From Rhabditoides inermis (taxonomy: Eukaryota; Nematoda; Chromadorea; Rhabditida; Rhabditidae): a DNA stretch of 64,000 nt. Numbering within the stretch: the stretch's first letter is position 1; each line of letters begins with the position of its first letter. The notes under the pieces were generated by a model. That model saw nothing but the letters and a program-made list of their open reading frames with translations, had not been told where the DNA came from and made no database searches. The position numbers and the translations under genes are program-made. The stretch lies in assembly GCA_963966185.1 (NCBI GenBank), contig CAWZYM010000405.1:232501-296500 (forward strand), written 5' to 3'. Shown here piece by piece: positions 24,597 to 38,213 of the stretch.

Positions 24597-24608
24597 CGAT
24601 GCGATTAC

Positions 24609-25102
24609 TCATACAGACGGAATTGGATAGGATTCCATTTCCCCGGCTCTGACCTACCTCCTACAGTAATACATAGTGATTTCCTGGATCCCCGCGAACA
24701 TGCATAAAACCGCGCGGGTTCTCACTGCTGATGTCATGAACACTTTTGTTCTCGAGGATATTGCTACTTATCAGATAACATTTATATGGATATTTCAAAG
24801 CGAGGCCGAGTGAGCAAAGAAGGGAACTAAAAAATAACGAGTAACAATGGTGGGGTTCACAGGTTCTCCTGACACTACTCTGGAAGAGGAGCAACTTCAA
24901 ACAGAACTGTTATCCTACCGTAATGCTAATAAGGTAGGACAACAGATCTAAACATTAACTAAATTATTTCATGCATTGTAAAAACAAACGTATAAAAATA
25001 GTTTTATTCGCACATTTATACATCAGTCAATATGACACGAGTTTCTGCTTACGAAGAGGGGATGCGAGTGAAGGCATGAGGGAGAGCTCATGAGGGTCTC
25101 TC
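24609..25102. other. Intergenic, 3' flank of dyf-11
   Basis: No gene seen. A minus-strand AATAAA at 25003-25008, about 95 bp beyond the dyf-11 stop, is the likely poly(A) signal. Confidence 0.5.
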
Positions 25103-25574
25103 TCACATGTTGGCGATGAGTACCTTGAGTCGCGTCTCGTTCTCCACTATCCGAGACCGCACGCCCATCAGAACCGACTAGAACAATACTCATCAAATTA
25201 GACAACAAAAATTTGACAGCTATTTCACTACGCTATTTCACTACGGTATAGTGAAAGGTGCCTTTCACTATACCGTATTCATACCGACAAGACCATCATC
25301 AGCATTTAACTGGTAGGAATACTTGATATTAAGTAGAGAGAAAAGAATTTTAATTTAAATTGAATTCGATGCAAAAAAAACACGGTGTGAGAGTAATGCC
25401 ACACCAGAACGCGAAGGTGATATAATGCTGTGAAAATAAAACTTCTCACCTTTGTCTCTTTGATCTCGTCATCGAGCTGTTGTAATTGAATAGTGAACCT
25501 AAACATACGGTTATCTTCTTTTCCTTCTCCCTCTTTTCTTGCCCCTTCCTCATTCCTTCTCTAACCCCTCCCCC

Positions 25575-25635
<61 letters not shown>

Positions 25636-26042
25636 CCTCTCCTCACCTCTGCGCATCTCCCATGAGTGTCGCTTCCTTGTCTGCCATAAGCGCTTCGTTC
25701 TTCCGCGTCTCTGCCCGCCACTTTTCCATTTCCTGTATTCATATACAGTGTTACTCCAACACCAAATTCCCAACCTTGATCATGCTTTCCAAATCCTCCT
25801 GCGCAAAGTCGAATAGACGAGACAGAGGGAAGGCGGTCTGCGTGACTTTCTGAAGGGTCTTCTGCAGCGACTCGACCTGGAAACAGAAAAGAAGGTTCTA
25901 ATTAAGAATGTATGGATGACATTGAACAAATAAACATAGATGAAATAGGATTCGTACCTGCAGCCGCTCGCGACCCATGTCCTCGTTGAGGTCCTCATCG
26001 GGAGCCGTCTGCAAGGTATGTACTCCTCCCTCCTCTCTCTCC

Positions 26043-26092
<50 letters not shown>

Positions 26093-28757
26093 GTCTGGCA
26101 AGCACTCTGCGTTCTGTATCTGATACTGGTTCCGTCTGCCTCTGTCTGGCTGTATTTCTCTTTTCTCTCCCCTCCTCTCTCTCTCTCTTTCTCTCTCTCT
26201 CTACCTGCGCCGTTTCTTCCAGTTCTGCTCTCGTCTCCATGATTTTCGACACGAGCCCGCCGTGTTCACCGTCCTATAAAGTATAAATGCAACTGATGTA
26301 TATAAAACAAATAAACTGTATGAACTGACGCGATAATCCCACACGTAACTAGCAATGGTTCACAAGCACAACACAACATGCTAGACTAACTCCGCAGATC
26401 TCACCACCTCCTCCTCCCTGGGCGCCTGCTGCTCCTGCTCCTGCTCCTCCACGAGGAAGTCGTCTTCCTCCACCGGCTCCGCCACCTCGGAAATGATCTC
26501 CGGCACCACCTCAGCCGGCTAAAAAAGGTCATACTAATAATATTTTTTATTGCTATACTATATAGAAGAACATGACGTTACTTTAAGTGATTACGGCTAT
26601 AGTGTGGGTGGAAAATAATGGTTGTGTGTGTTTTTGCTCGAACAACGACACTGCTTCTTTCTGAGTTTTATCATGGTATGGCCTAAATACAGAATTCTTG
26701 GAAAAATGCTATGCTGATTCCCCCTAAAAGATTTGTCAGGTGATACCATGTCAATTTTCTAATATGTTTTCAGTGATAAAATAGCATTATTACTATGTCG
26801 ATTTTCTCATGTTTGTTGTCGGTGCTGAATCTGAATCTGAATACAATTTTCAGACTGAATCTCACCGCACTAACAGCTGGCTCGACCTCGGCGATCATCT
26901 TCTTCTTGAGCTTGGGCGGCGCGGGTCGCGCGGCAGCCGTCCCCGGCCTGCCCAGCGACGTCTGCGGCCTGCCCACCCCCGAAGACGTGCCCATCCTGAA
27001 ATTAGAATAAATTATTACAGTCTTCACTGTGCCACACACAAAATATATGAGTTATGCTTTTTGGCCGACAATCAATAGCTGCTTCCACATGAGGGTACTT
27101 CCCGTCGTCTCACTAATTGCTCAAGGATTCTTGCCGATAACCGATCATTCGGCGACTGTGAGGCAGAATGACGGAAAACTTTGGCCGACACTTTGTGGTG
27201 TACTCATGTGTTTGTTGGTACATTTCATTACTCATATAATTTAGCATGGTTGTTTGGCAGTTCAACAATTATGCGTATGCCCTACATTTTTTGTTCGGTT
27301 CTTGTGCATCTTTTTTTTGTTACACGCACATTTCATCACTCATGTTTATGTAATATGTTATGAGCCGTGCCAACTGTATGTTGTATGTTGTTCTACGCAT
27401 AAACTTTTGATCGCGTGTGGATGAATCGTATTCGAGAGCACAAAATTGCATCTCTATGTAATACAAAACAACAATCCCAGACCCGATGTTACAGCGGCTT
27501 TTCTGCTACAAAATATCAGAGAATAACGAATCCCTTTCCCTGTCTATCACACATAACACGTGTGACCGGTGACTGGCTAGCATAACAATTATGACAGTGC
27601 GGGGCGAGATAATGAGTGATCTAATCTGATAAGGGCATACCTGGCCGCCTGATTGCGTAGCTCGGGCGGCGGTGGTCGCGGACTGTCAACGGCTGGCGGC
27701 GGTGGCCCGGAGACCACCTCGTGTGTCGGTGTCTCCATATCCACTCCACTGTCCTCCGTCTTGCCTGTGTCTGCAACACTCATGCACGATTGCGACAATG
27801 CTGCGACTCACCCACTGGCGGCTCCTCTATCCGCGTCGGCTCCGTTTCCCGCTTCACCTTTTTCTCCTTCTTCTCTTTCTTGTCGTCCTGCAAATTTGCA
27901 TATCATGACAAACTGTGAATGATGACTGGGTGCGAATACGTATCAATATGCCACTCACTTTCTTCTCCTTGCTGCTGCTGCTCTTCTTTTCCTTTTTCTC
28001 TTTTTTCTCATCCTTGTCCTTTTTCTCCTTCTTATCGTCTTTAGACGACATCTTTTTCGATGATTCTGCCTCCTGCAACATTAAAATGTCACCAGAAAAA
28101 AGAATACAAAAATATTTTACTAAACTAATAAAGTATTGAATCACACTCACCCTGTCTCGACTCTTGGATCTTGACTTCTTTTCGTCCTTGGGCTCCTTTG
28201 CCTTCTCCTTGTCTTTAGAGCTCTTATCTTTTGAAGAGGACGACGACTTTTTCTCTTTCTTCTCTGATTTCTCAGACTTTTCCTTGGACGAAGATTTCTT
28301 CTCCTTTTTGTTTTCCTTATTCCCGCTCTGCTTAGATGCGGATACGGATGTCGCCGCCAACTTTCGCAGAAACTGAACATTTTCACTGAAGCATGTTTTC
28401 GATGCAATGCATACCTTGGATGTGAGTTCGGGATCTTTTCCAGCAACGATCTTGGCGGCTTTCACATCATCCAATTCTCCATCCGTATTCACAAGGTTTA
28501 TGACAGTTTCCAAAAACGCGATCTTGGCAGCCTTGTCGTTCAAAGAACTCGAAGAAATACTCGACATTTCATCCTAAATAGTGCAATACAAAACTGAAAC
28601 GATCATTACCACTCACTTTCAAGTAGCCAGTCGCTGTGAGAGTGTTCATAATCACATCGTGGAGGAATTTGAAGGGCGGCCGGTCGAGCAGCTGATCGGT
28701 CAGCTGCGGCCGGTCGATCACGCCGGCGAACGCCGCACGCGTCACGTCGTGACTCAT
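25103..28757 (-). CDS. dyf-11: IFT54 / TRAF3-interacting protein 1 ortholog
   Basis: Fourteen exons from ATG at 28757 to TGA at 25103 encode about 505 residues. IFT54 (DYF-11 in C. elegans, TRAF3IP1 or MIP-T3 in mammals) is a component of intraflagellar transport complex B and is needed to build sensory cilia. The N-terminal conserved domain (calponin-homology-like) shows PPFKFLHDVIMNTL near residue 28 and KAAKIAFLETVINLV near 58. It is followed by a long Lys/Ser/Glu-rich region (about 105-240), a Pro-rich segment (RPQTSLGRPGTAAARPAPP near 285), the family motif DDFLVEE near 338 and HGGLVSKIMET near 365. A C-terminal coiled coil ends LKVLIANM. Order and length match the family. The gene is divergent from aex-3, so they share a 1.4-kb upstream region. 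Introns after exons 9 and 12 start with GA repeats. Confidence 0.93.
25579..25642. repeat. (CT)n tract at a dyf-11 splice donor
   Basis: On the coding strand the exon 12 donor GTGAGGAGAGGG passes directly into the GA repeat. Confidence 0.95.
26033..26204. repeat. Interrupted (CT)n tracts in a dyf-11 intron
   Basis: Two CT-rich blocks (26033-26092 and 26165-26202) make up most of the intron between exons 9 and 10. The exon 9 donor is GTAGAGAGAGAG. Confidence 0.9.
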
Positions 28758-29404
28758 TCAGAAAGACCAGCTGAATAGGGATCCAGACGTGCGTCCGCAG
28801 CGCGGCGCAGTAGCGAGCACTAGTATCGACACTCAGGCTGGTATCGCGGCGCGACAATGCCGGCACGTCATCTGGAATACACGCGCGTGTGTCTGTGTGT
28901 CTCGCTTGTTGTGCGCCACCGTCGCCACGACAACCGGGGCGTGCGTGCGCGCGCGTATCCGCTCCGCCGGTCTCGCCGCGACGTTCCTGATCCCCCCCCC
29001 GCCCCCTAACATAAACGGACCCGGCTGAAACGGCACCCGCCGAAAATCAGCCGCATGATCGATGGGCTAGGGTGTGTGTCTTCTTGTGTGCCGCTCGTCA
29101 CGCATACATAATGCTGGAAGAGAATCGATAGCCTCCGGCTGGCTCGTAGGCCCCGCCCCCTCACAGCTAGCCACGTTTGGAAAGCTGCCAGGCTATATTG
29201 GAATGGGAACGCATACACACACACTCTCTCTCTCCTCTCTCTCCTATTCACCGATAAGCACCAGCAGGGAATCAATAGGTCCCCTATAGCTATTGATTTC
29301 GGAAAGCACCTGCTGGATAGGCTGTATGTGTATGTGTGTGCTGAATTAGCCTTCGGCTGCCATGGCACTGCCTCTATGTAACCGAATTACTACTCGTCTC
29401 TCTC

Positions 29405-29439
<35 letters not shown>

Positions 29440-30193
29440 CTGTTTTTAGGGGAAAGAGGGGTAAACTCTAATCTCGCATGTTGCAACGAGAGAAGGGCGG
29501 CAGCGGCTCACATGAACCGAGAAGCGATGACGTGCGTTTCTCGTCGCTCCCCCAGATGCTGCAATATTCACCCCCCCCCGCTATGCCCCTATATTCTCCC
29601 CTCTTCTATCACCTCTTCCGCACCTTTGTATCTCTCTTTCCATCCGGCAGCAGCCATTTCGCGATCAAATGCCATATATATATATATATATATATTGTGT
29701 CTGCGTCCCATCCCCTCCCCACATCTCGAGAGCAGCAAGTGAGAAAGCGAGAAGACGTCGTCAGTCCATCGCCATACCACATCGATCCCCCCCGTTTATA
29801 TATTTGTTCGCATCTTGCGTATTCGGGAGTGTGAGAAGGGGGGGGGGAGTGTGCCACCATCAACAACCTGCCTGACTCACTACTCCCGTGCGGACCGTGG
29901 GCTGTATTGCAATCGTGGTAATGTGTGTGTGGGGGGGGGGATCTCGCTAATCCCCTGGCTGGATGCCGTCGCGCGCGCTCTTTTGGTGGCTGGTTGGTGG
30001 AGGCAGCGACGCCCAGAGCTGCTCGTTTCTCTATCGATCCCACGCACCACGTACATACACACACAACCCCCCCCCCCTCTCTTTCTCTCCTTCTCCTACT
30101 CACTCACTCTTTGTTCGTGTTGTGATTGCTTTGGTTCATTTTGATCGCGGCGTTATCGTGATTATGATTCAGCGTGTTACATGCGTTTTGCAG
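28758..30193. other. Divergent upstream region of dyf-11 and aex-3
   Basis: GC- and CpG-rich near dyf-11 (28780-29170), then (CT)n at 29397-29437, an (AT)n run near 29671-29695, several G or C homopolymers of 8-10 bases and a CT-rich stretch. No exon is supported. It ends at TTTTGCAG (30193), the probable trans-splice or first-intron acceptor of aex-3. No convincing X-box for ciliary genes was found by eye. Confidence 0.5.
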
Positions 30194-30208
30194 AAATGCT
30201 GGACCAGC

Positions 30209-31273
30209 ATGGATGACAAGGGGAAAGAGTTGTGTCCGCGCCTCATCGACTATTTGGTCGTCGTCGGACGGCGCGTCAAGCCCAAACCCGCCAAGGTACT
30301 GTTTGTTCATTTGTAAACACAGTAACACACCAGAACATGTACTTTGAGGCAAACATCGAACTGACCCCATGTGATCTTGTATCAGTTTGTAGATTTCACC
30401 ACTCATTTATACACTCCTTTCTCCTAGTGATGAAACATGAGGGAACGATGGATAATATAGTTACTTATGAGAGCTCTAACCAGTTTAGTTTTAGCCAGTG
30501 TCTTGAAACACTCCCAATGAACCGTCTTTGAAATACCTCAAAATACCTTCGAAATACAAAATGGGAATGGTTTTCGGATAGACTGACCACACTATTTGTT
30601 CCAGCCGGGTCAGCCGGCGATTGACACCCCGCGCGTCGGCACCAGCTACCCAGACATCCTCCGCCGATACCCCACCGACGACCACAAGGACTTCTACCTG
30701 CCCAATGAGGTAGCATTTTCGCGTTTTACAGTGTGTTGACACTTGTTTTGACACTTTTCTTTTTTACACTGACACTATGCTATTTATTTATTTTTTCACT
30801 GTTGGTATTGCATTTATCTCACTACACAATTCATTGAGAGTAACAAGGATATAGCCGTACCAATTGTTCTCAGCCGAAAACAAGACAGAGTTCTGAATTT
30901 TTTTTTGACACTTTCATTCTTATTTACGCCGCTATGCCATTTTTTATTAAGATTTTACTTCCTTTGTGAGTGTTGTGATTGTGATGCAGGTGTAACGATT
31001 TGAGGTAAATAACAAAATAACTAATACCCATGACAGAGACTGAATCGGATTTTCTATTACTCTAATTTCAGGTTACGGTGTTCTGCCAGCCGGAGGGATG
31101 CGCCACCATCAGTGAGTTATTGTTTCGTTTGAGTTTTTTTTTAAATTATTTCTTATGCATTGTATGTTCTCATTTGTTCCATTTGACTATTCAGGCGCGC
31201 GCAGCCGACAGAGACTCACCCGCGACTCGCAGTTTTTCGTCTTCCAGGTAGGCCAATCTTCTCTCTCCCTCTA

Positions 31274-31316
<43 letters not shown>

Positions 31317-34155
31317 CTCTCTCTCTCGCTCTCTCTTTCTCTCTTCCCCTCTTCACCTCTATTACTCACTCCAACGACTTCTCCCAATCGTCCTTTGCAG
31401 CTGACAGAAAAGGACTCGGCAAAGATCCGTTACGGAATCTGCCTCAACTTCTTCCAAGCACTCGAAAGAAAACCGGTCGAGAGAACGAAGAGGTAGGGTA
31501 GACTAATAGAAAAAACGAACCAACAAACTCCAGGAAGGACCAGCTGCTGTCGCTGACGTCACTCTGTCTCATCTCCCACCACCCATTCGTCGGCATCTTC
31601 CACGATATTCTACTGCTGCTGAAGAAGCTGATCGATGCGTGCAACCGGAAAGTGTCCGGGCACATGCATGTCAAGTGAGTCGAAGAAGAGACAAAGGAAA
31701 GGAGCTTGATGTATTACTTACCGTGATGATGTCATATCAATAATCGATTTGTTCACTTATTTATTTATTTATCACCTATTTTTGTTCACTTAACTTATTT
31801 AGGGACCTGATCTGGGCGGTGCTGACGGGTCACTGGCAGGAGTCGATCCCGACCGAGGCGATGAAGGAGCTGAAAGAGCTGGAGACGTGGATGCTCATGC
31901 TCCTCTCCTCGCCCGTCCCCATACCCGGAAAGACCAGGGTGCAGATCGAGGTAAGGGTTCTCCTTATGTATTAGATTGAATACAGTAACTGTGCAGATTG
32001 GGTGATCAGAGAGGTCCTTAATGAAATCTTCACAATCACAATGAGTGGTGTTTCGCTACAGTATACTACAGTAACTGTGTGATGTGCAGGTTATGCCGGC
32101 GGACATCATGTCCACTCTGGAGTTTGCGCTGCCCGACCACACCCGCTTTTCGCTGGTGGACTTCCCTCTCCACCTGCCATTCGAACTGCTCGGAGTGGAC
32201 GCGGCTCTCAAGGTCCTCACTGCGGTCATGCTCGAGACAAAGGTTAGTCCACACTTCTTCTTGCTTTTATCCTTTGTCTGGCCTACGCCGAGATAGCGCA
32301 CCGAACCGTGCGCGGTGTGGCGCAGTGGCAACGCGCGCCACTACCAATCTCGCATCGCGGGTTCAATACCCCGCTGTCTCAGTGACGAACAAATAGATGA
32401 CGAGTCCTACATGCGTTTCGTGAGGATACCGAGGCATTTGTCTGACGAGCAGCTTTTGCGAAATTGGAGGGGGGGGGGGGTTCAAACCGAAAGACTATTT
32501 TGCCGTACTTATCTTCAGATCGATACGTAGATATATTGTAGATACGTATCTTTCTATGTCTACGTAAGGTTCAAAGCTTCACTTACATTATTTTGTGTGT
32601 ATATCATGACTCTACAAAACGTATCGAATGCATCGTATGGTTGCAGGTGGTGCTGCAGTCTCGCAACTACAACGCGGTGTCGATGTGCGTTCTCGCGTTG
32701 ATCGCGTTGCTCTACCCACTCGAATACATGTTCCCCGTCATACCCCTCCTGCCGGCATACATGCCCAGCGCCGAGCAGGTATCCATCTCCTTATTTGTTG
32801 CGCACTTGTCCGAATCGTCACATGTTTTATAGCTTGTAATTGTTGGAGTCTCATTGCGTTTCACGTTTCTAGATGATGATTTGATGTTCTATTCTATGTA
32901 TTCATATCTTCTTATCTAGATCATTTGTTGCGCACTTGTTACACGGAAATATTGAGATTTGTACGCGTCGTATGTTCTGTGTAGGTGCTGTCTACATGTC
33001 TAGGTCTACATTGTGTCTACACTATCTACATGATGATTTGATGATTTTATCATCACAGATACGACTTGCAGCTCCTTCTCGCGCCCACTCCGTTCATCAT
33101 CGGAGTTCCCGCGTCGTTCTTCGCATACAAGCGCATCTCCGAGCTGCCGCCCGATGTGGTAGGCAGAGAGAGAGAAAGAGAGAGCGAGAGAGAGAGAGGG
33201 GGGGGGGAGAGAGAGAGAGGGGGGGGGAGAGAGAGAGAGAGAAAGAGAAAGATCCCCTCCCTCGCAGGTGCTGGTCGACCTCGACTCGAACCACATCAAC
33301 GTGCCGGAGGAGGTGGAGATCCCTGAGCTGCCAGAGCCCGACGCAACGGAACTCAAGGTGGGATTTGTTTTTTATGTTTTGTTTAGATAGCAGTCAGTCC
33401 TGACCAAACAGCGTGTTTCGAAGTCGTTTCGAAGGGGCTGTTGCGAATAGACTGACCACACCTTTAGAAGATTACATCTGGGGTCCTCCTAGTTGAGTGA
33501 GAACAAAATGTGGTTATTGGATTAGGAGGAAGTTCGGACCAGCGATCTTGAGATTGACTCGAGACAGTCTATGCACTATGCAATGACATTTTGGTTTCAA
33601 ATACGCAATTGTCGCGTGACGTTGCCACATGTGAATTTTTAGAACCACCTTCTATCCACTGTTTCGTTTCCTGTAATCTAATCGGTTATGAATCAAATGA
33701 AAACACTCATTCAGAATTGTCGTGAACATGGGATTTGCAATAGTTTCCGGGAAGAGGAACGTATCGTTTCGTTCCAGAACAACCTTCGCGCGGCGCTGAA
33801 CCGCATGTCTGTGAACATGGCGGAGGAGCGGCGGGGCTCGGTCGAGGCCAGCTACTCCATCGACGCCGACGAGGTCGACGTCGCCTGCCGCGTTGCCATG
33901 GTAGGAATTTCTAGAAGTTTTAGTGAATATTGATTGGCTGATCTGTTATTGATATAGTACTTACTTCATTTTTCACAATACCTTATGCATGTCTTATTGT
34001 TTTGGTTTACGTGTGTTTTTTGGTTATATTTGATGTGAGTTTGTCTAAATTAAAAGTGCGTGTTGGTTTAGGTCAAGTTCTTTAACTCTGAGAACGTCTT
34101 CTCCAACTTCTCTGAGCACACGCGGACGCTGCGGTTGTATCCTCGGCCGGTTAGT

Positions 34156-34212
<57 letters not shown>

Positions 34213-37200
34213 GGGAGGGAGACAGATAGATAGAGAGGGAGAGAGAAAGACCACCCACGACGCCCTTCTTCCAGGTGGTTTCGCTGCAAACCGAGTCGTT
34301 CCTACGCAGCCGACCCGTGCCGACACAGTTCATTCACGATCTGTGCAAGTGAGTGTACAGTACCCCCCCCCCCCCCCCCCAGAAAACTACAGTATCCCCA
34401 CACAATCGTTGCAGGACGCAGGCAGTGGAGTACTTTGCCGAGTGCTCGCTGTGCCCCAAGAACGAGACATTTGTGCGAGTGCAGACCGGCATCACTTCCA
34501 CCCAGCAAGTCGGCGACAAGGCCAAGTGGTTCGCCGACCAACTCATGCCCGTCCATTTCAACGTGGGTGGTCTATTCTCTTCGTGGGTGGTCTCTTCGTG
34601 GGTGGTCCGCCACATCCTCAGAGAGTTAGAGTGACTAATGAGCGCGCGGAGAGAGGGAGATAGCGAGAATATGCAAATTAGCAAAGCGTTTTAATGAGCA
34701 AAATGAGGCGGCTGAAAGAAGTTGGCGATAAGCAGATAGATAAGGAGATAGAAAGGGAGAAATTATATTTGTCTCACGTACTGCAATCAAAGTCTCACGT
34801 ACTTTGCAATATCGCACGCCAAGCACTTTTTCGCCAACGTTTTTCGTGATTATTGCGTGAAACTGCAAACTGCAGAAGCGGAGAAAATTTTGGTGAAAAG
34901 GGACAAATAGCGATCAAAAAAACATGAAACTACTAGATACAAGAAACATTGTAGGTGTACCCGGAGACGTCGACGCTGTCGACGACGTACCACGAGTTCG
35001 CCGACGTCGACTCGGCGTCAGATTCGGACGACGACGAGCTGAACATGGAGAGCAGCAGCAGCGTCGACGAGCTTGTATTCGACTCGCCCTGCGAGAGCGG
35101 AGGTGAGACTATGATATGCTAATGATGTGATTTAAGTTTTCACTCTAAATCAATGCGCTCCATGCAATGAACTTTCAGTAAATAAATTAGACATAAAGTA
35201 GCAATCACATCAATTGCAGAGAGATCGCTGGCGAAGCCTCTGGCTCACGTGAACGACGTCTATCGGGAGCCGATGGAGCTGGAGTACCCGGGAGAGCCCA
35301 GCGGTCGGCTCTCTGTCGGAAGCAGTGTCAGCAGCGGACGGTACGCACAAACAATATAATAATTTTCTGCATAACATCACGTGAAAAAGAAAGAAACAGA
35401 TATTACAACAAAACAACACTCAATCTGAAGACAGAAACTGCTATGAAGAAATTCGTGTTTTTGAAGCAGTTGTATTACCGTAGTTTACCGTATCCTTGTG
35501 CGCTCCTTGACTCGAGATGAATAAGTATTCTGATTCCGAATCGTTGTGATTGTGCTATGTGCAGATCATCACCGTGCTCCTCAATGTCGCAGTCGGCAGT
35601 GGACAGCGAGGCGGACTTTGCCCGACTCGCCGAGAACCTCGCACTCAAGTCAGACGCCAAGGGCTCCTTCTCGTTCGACCATCAGGACGACGAGTACGAC
35701 TCCACGCCCGTACAGAACAGAAAGGTGCACGTCGTGGGTGATTGATGATGTCATGCGTCGTGGGTGGTCTCTGACGTCATGCTTTCAGGCGGTCCATCCG
35801 CGTCCAGCGTCCATGAGCGACGAGCCCAAGAAGGACCAGCCGCGCACGCCCCTCAAAGGAGGCATCAACATTGTCAAGGTGATTTTTTTATTTGTGTTTC
35901 ATTCGTGAGTATTTTTTGTATCAATGTGTCACTGAAGATGCAATAATACTTGTAATTTAACGCGTTTCTTCTCAAGATGCAGAGCGAATGTGACAAAAAT
36001 ACAATTTAATTTTCAGAATGTAATTTCTAGGGATTCACTCACTTTGGCGGGAGCGGCTCGAATCTGATGGGAGCGATCAACGGATACGCGGAGAAAAGCC
36101 AGGATATATTCAGTCAGGTTGGAGTTGTGACTCATTGTCTTATGCATTCTTTTCGTGAGGAAGAGAGGAAGAGATAGAGGGGGGAAGGAAATATGGGAGA
36201 GAGAGCGATACCAGACAGTTCGCACCAGACAGTTCTTGTTGGCCATTCGCTTGGCGGTGAGTGTGAGGCAGACAGTGACATTGGCGATAAGACGTTCGCC
36301 ACGATAGATACATACTTGTAATATCGATGATAGTTTATTCATGTCTATCAATTACATCTCGCAATCTTGGCATGTGGCCGCATGCGCTCATTAATCCAGA
36401 TCAAACAATCCCTCTATCCTAACGAGTAATCGCTCAATCCTAACAAGTAATCGCTCAATCCTAATCCGATCTTAATTCTAATATGTATAAAACGGTCTGT
36501 CCTTCCGTCCGTCTGTAAGTGACGCTCCTGCGCCGCTTTTATATACCCCAGACGGCGCCAGCATGTGAGACACGCTGAATTTGCACTTTCTCAGCGAGGA
36601 CACATGCGAAATTATCCTAGGCTCAGGCCCCCCCAACCAGGAGCGACTCCGACTGGTTTCTTTTGAAAACTAAAATGTTAGCAAAGTAAATGGACGATAC
36701 TGCACATGTGTGTTGATAATAAGGTCGTTTAAGGTCAGCAGCTAACAAGGCCTGATCTGCTGACTTGACAGTACGCCCGTTTACTTTCTGATTCCCAACA
36801 CAATTAACGCTATTTTCCAAAATATGTGGTACATGTATGTATTACATGGTGTGTAGGTGCTGAATCGGACGGCTCCGAAGGCTCGCGCTTTGGGCGACAA
36901 GACAGTTCGGCCACTGGCTGTGATGACCGCCAACAAAATGGAGCAAAGTCAGCACCTCGTCAAATCCAAGACCGCCCCCAAGCAAACCAGCGAGCAGACA
37001 GCCACCCAGACCAGGTGCGTTTTACATTATGCAGGTGTTTCTTCGTGGGTGGTCCAAGAATTGCATTACAGTGAGATGGGGAGTTGCAATGAGTAATGAC
37101 AACAGGGATTCATAAGCATAAGAAAGATGTTTCTTCGTGAGTGGTAGGGAAAACGAATCGTGGGAGAAGGAATGCATAGTATGAACACATATATGTATAA

Positions 37201-38173
37201 AGGAAAAGGGAAAATAGTTCTCACAAATCATAAATAGCCATTTCGTTGCAGCAAGAACCAGCAGCAGGTGCGGGAGATCTGCGACCAGGTGCTGGCCGGG
37301 CAGGGAGTCGGCGTGTTCACATACCCCAAGCTGAAGCGCCTCATGGAAGACGAGAACCTGCGCGAGCTCGCCTGCTCCAAGCTCAACCTCGGACTCGAGC
37401 ACAAGCTCTCCGAGGACGAGTACGTCAAAGAGATTGTGCGTTGTTGACGGTGTTTTTATTGTTTCTTGACGACTTTTTGAGCACGTCAAAGAGGGTTGTT
37501 CACTTTGTTTGTTTACGTTGTTTACTTCTAGCAACTCACGCGGGCGCAGTACAAGGGCTACGTGCGCGTGCTGCAGGCGTGTATCGCGGGACTCGAGGTG
37601 AACTTTGGAATTCTAGAGTAATTCTAAGGTATACTAGTTAGAGTAGTTCGATCGCATCACTCGATCGCGTCAGTCTCTTCAAACAACACACGAAATGCCT
37701 TTCAACTACTTCCAAAAGAATCTTCGATAACTTTTTTCCCTACAAGACTGACCAGACCAGCCGTTCACCTTGTGCACAGGTGTCGTTCAACACACCCGGC
37801 TCGAATGGGCTGGCCTCAACCTACCATGTGCTGGAGATCGCCCACACCCACTACTGGACCAGGAACCCCGGCGGAGCGGTCACACCCGCGAGTGCGGTGA
37901 GTGAGGGGGGGGGGGGGGGCAAGATGGGGGAGGGAGAGAGAGAGAGAGATTTGCCGCAGTGTTGTGTTACTTTGTATCGTCTTTCTCCTGGCAGATAAAG
38001 AGTTTTAATATTATTAGAGAGAGAAAGGAGATGGAGAGGGAGAGAGAGAAGAAGACAGCAAGACAAGTTGCCCTACAGATCACGTCTCCGATGATGGCGG
38101 ACGAGTTGACGCCGGCTCGCACCAAGCTGCCCTCCAGCCAGTTCGATCTGCGCACCCCTACCGGCCAGTCGTG

Positions 38174-38213
<40 letters not shown>

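Larger units (their letters stand above)
19378..24608. mobile_element. Composite terminal-inverted-repeat element (foldback type)
   Basis: A 5.2-kb unit bounded by roughly 300-bp inverted repeats (19400-19706 and 24313-24596). Just outside lies a 12-bp direct repeat, CGATGCGATTAC, at 19378-19389 and 24597-24608, which could be a target-site duplication. Inside, two long palindromes flank a 2.1-kb purine array. No transposase is visible, so if mobile it would need one in trans. The short open frames inside (for example 23901-24134) match nothing I recognise. The layout resembles foldback elements, but the class is unassigned. Confidence 0.7.

Noticed and set aside
28758..28900. X-box (RFX/DAF-19 site) upstream of dyf-11
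   Set aside because: A partly symmetric GTATCGCGGCGCGAC is present, but it does not match the GTTNCCATNRNAAC pattern closely enough to claim.
32305..32375. tRNA-like sequences at 32305, 38378 and 40234 as functional tRNA genes
   Set aside because: They have A and B boxes but no acceptor stem that closes and no clear anticodon arm, and they continue into a shared non-tRNA body. They are SINE heads.
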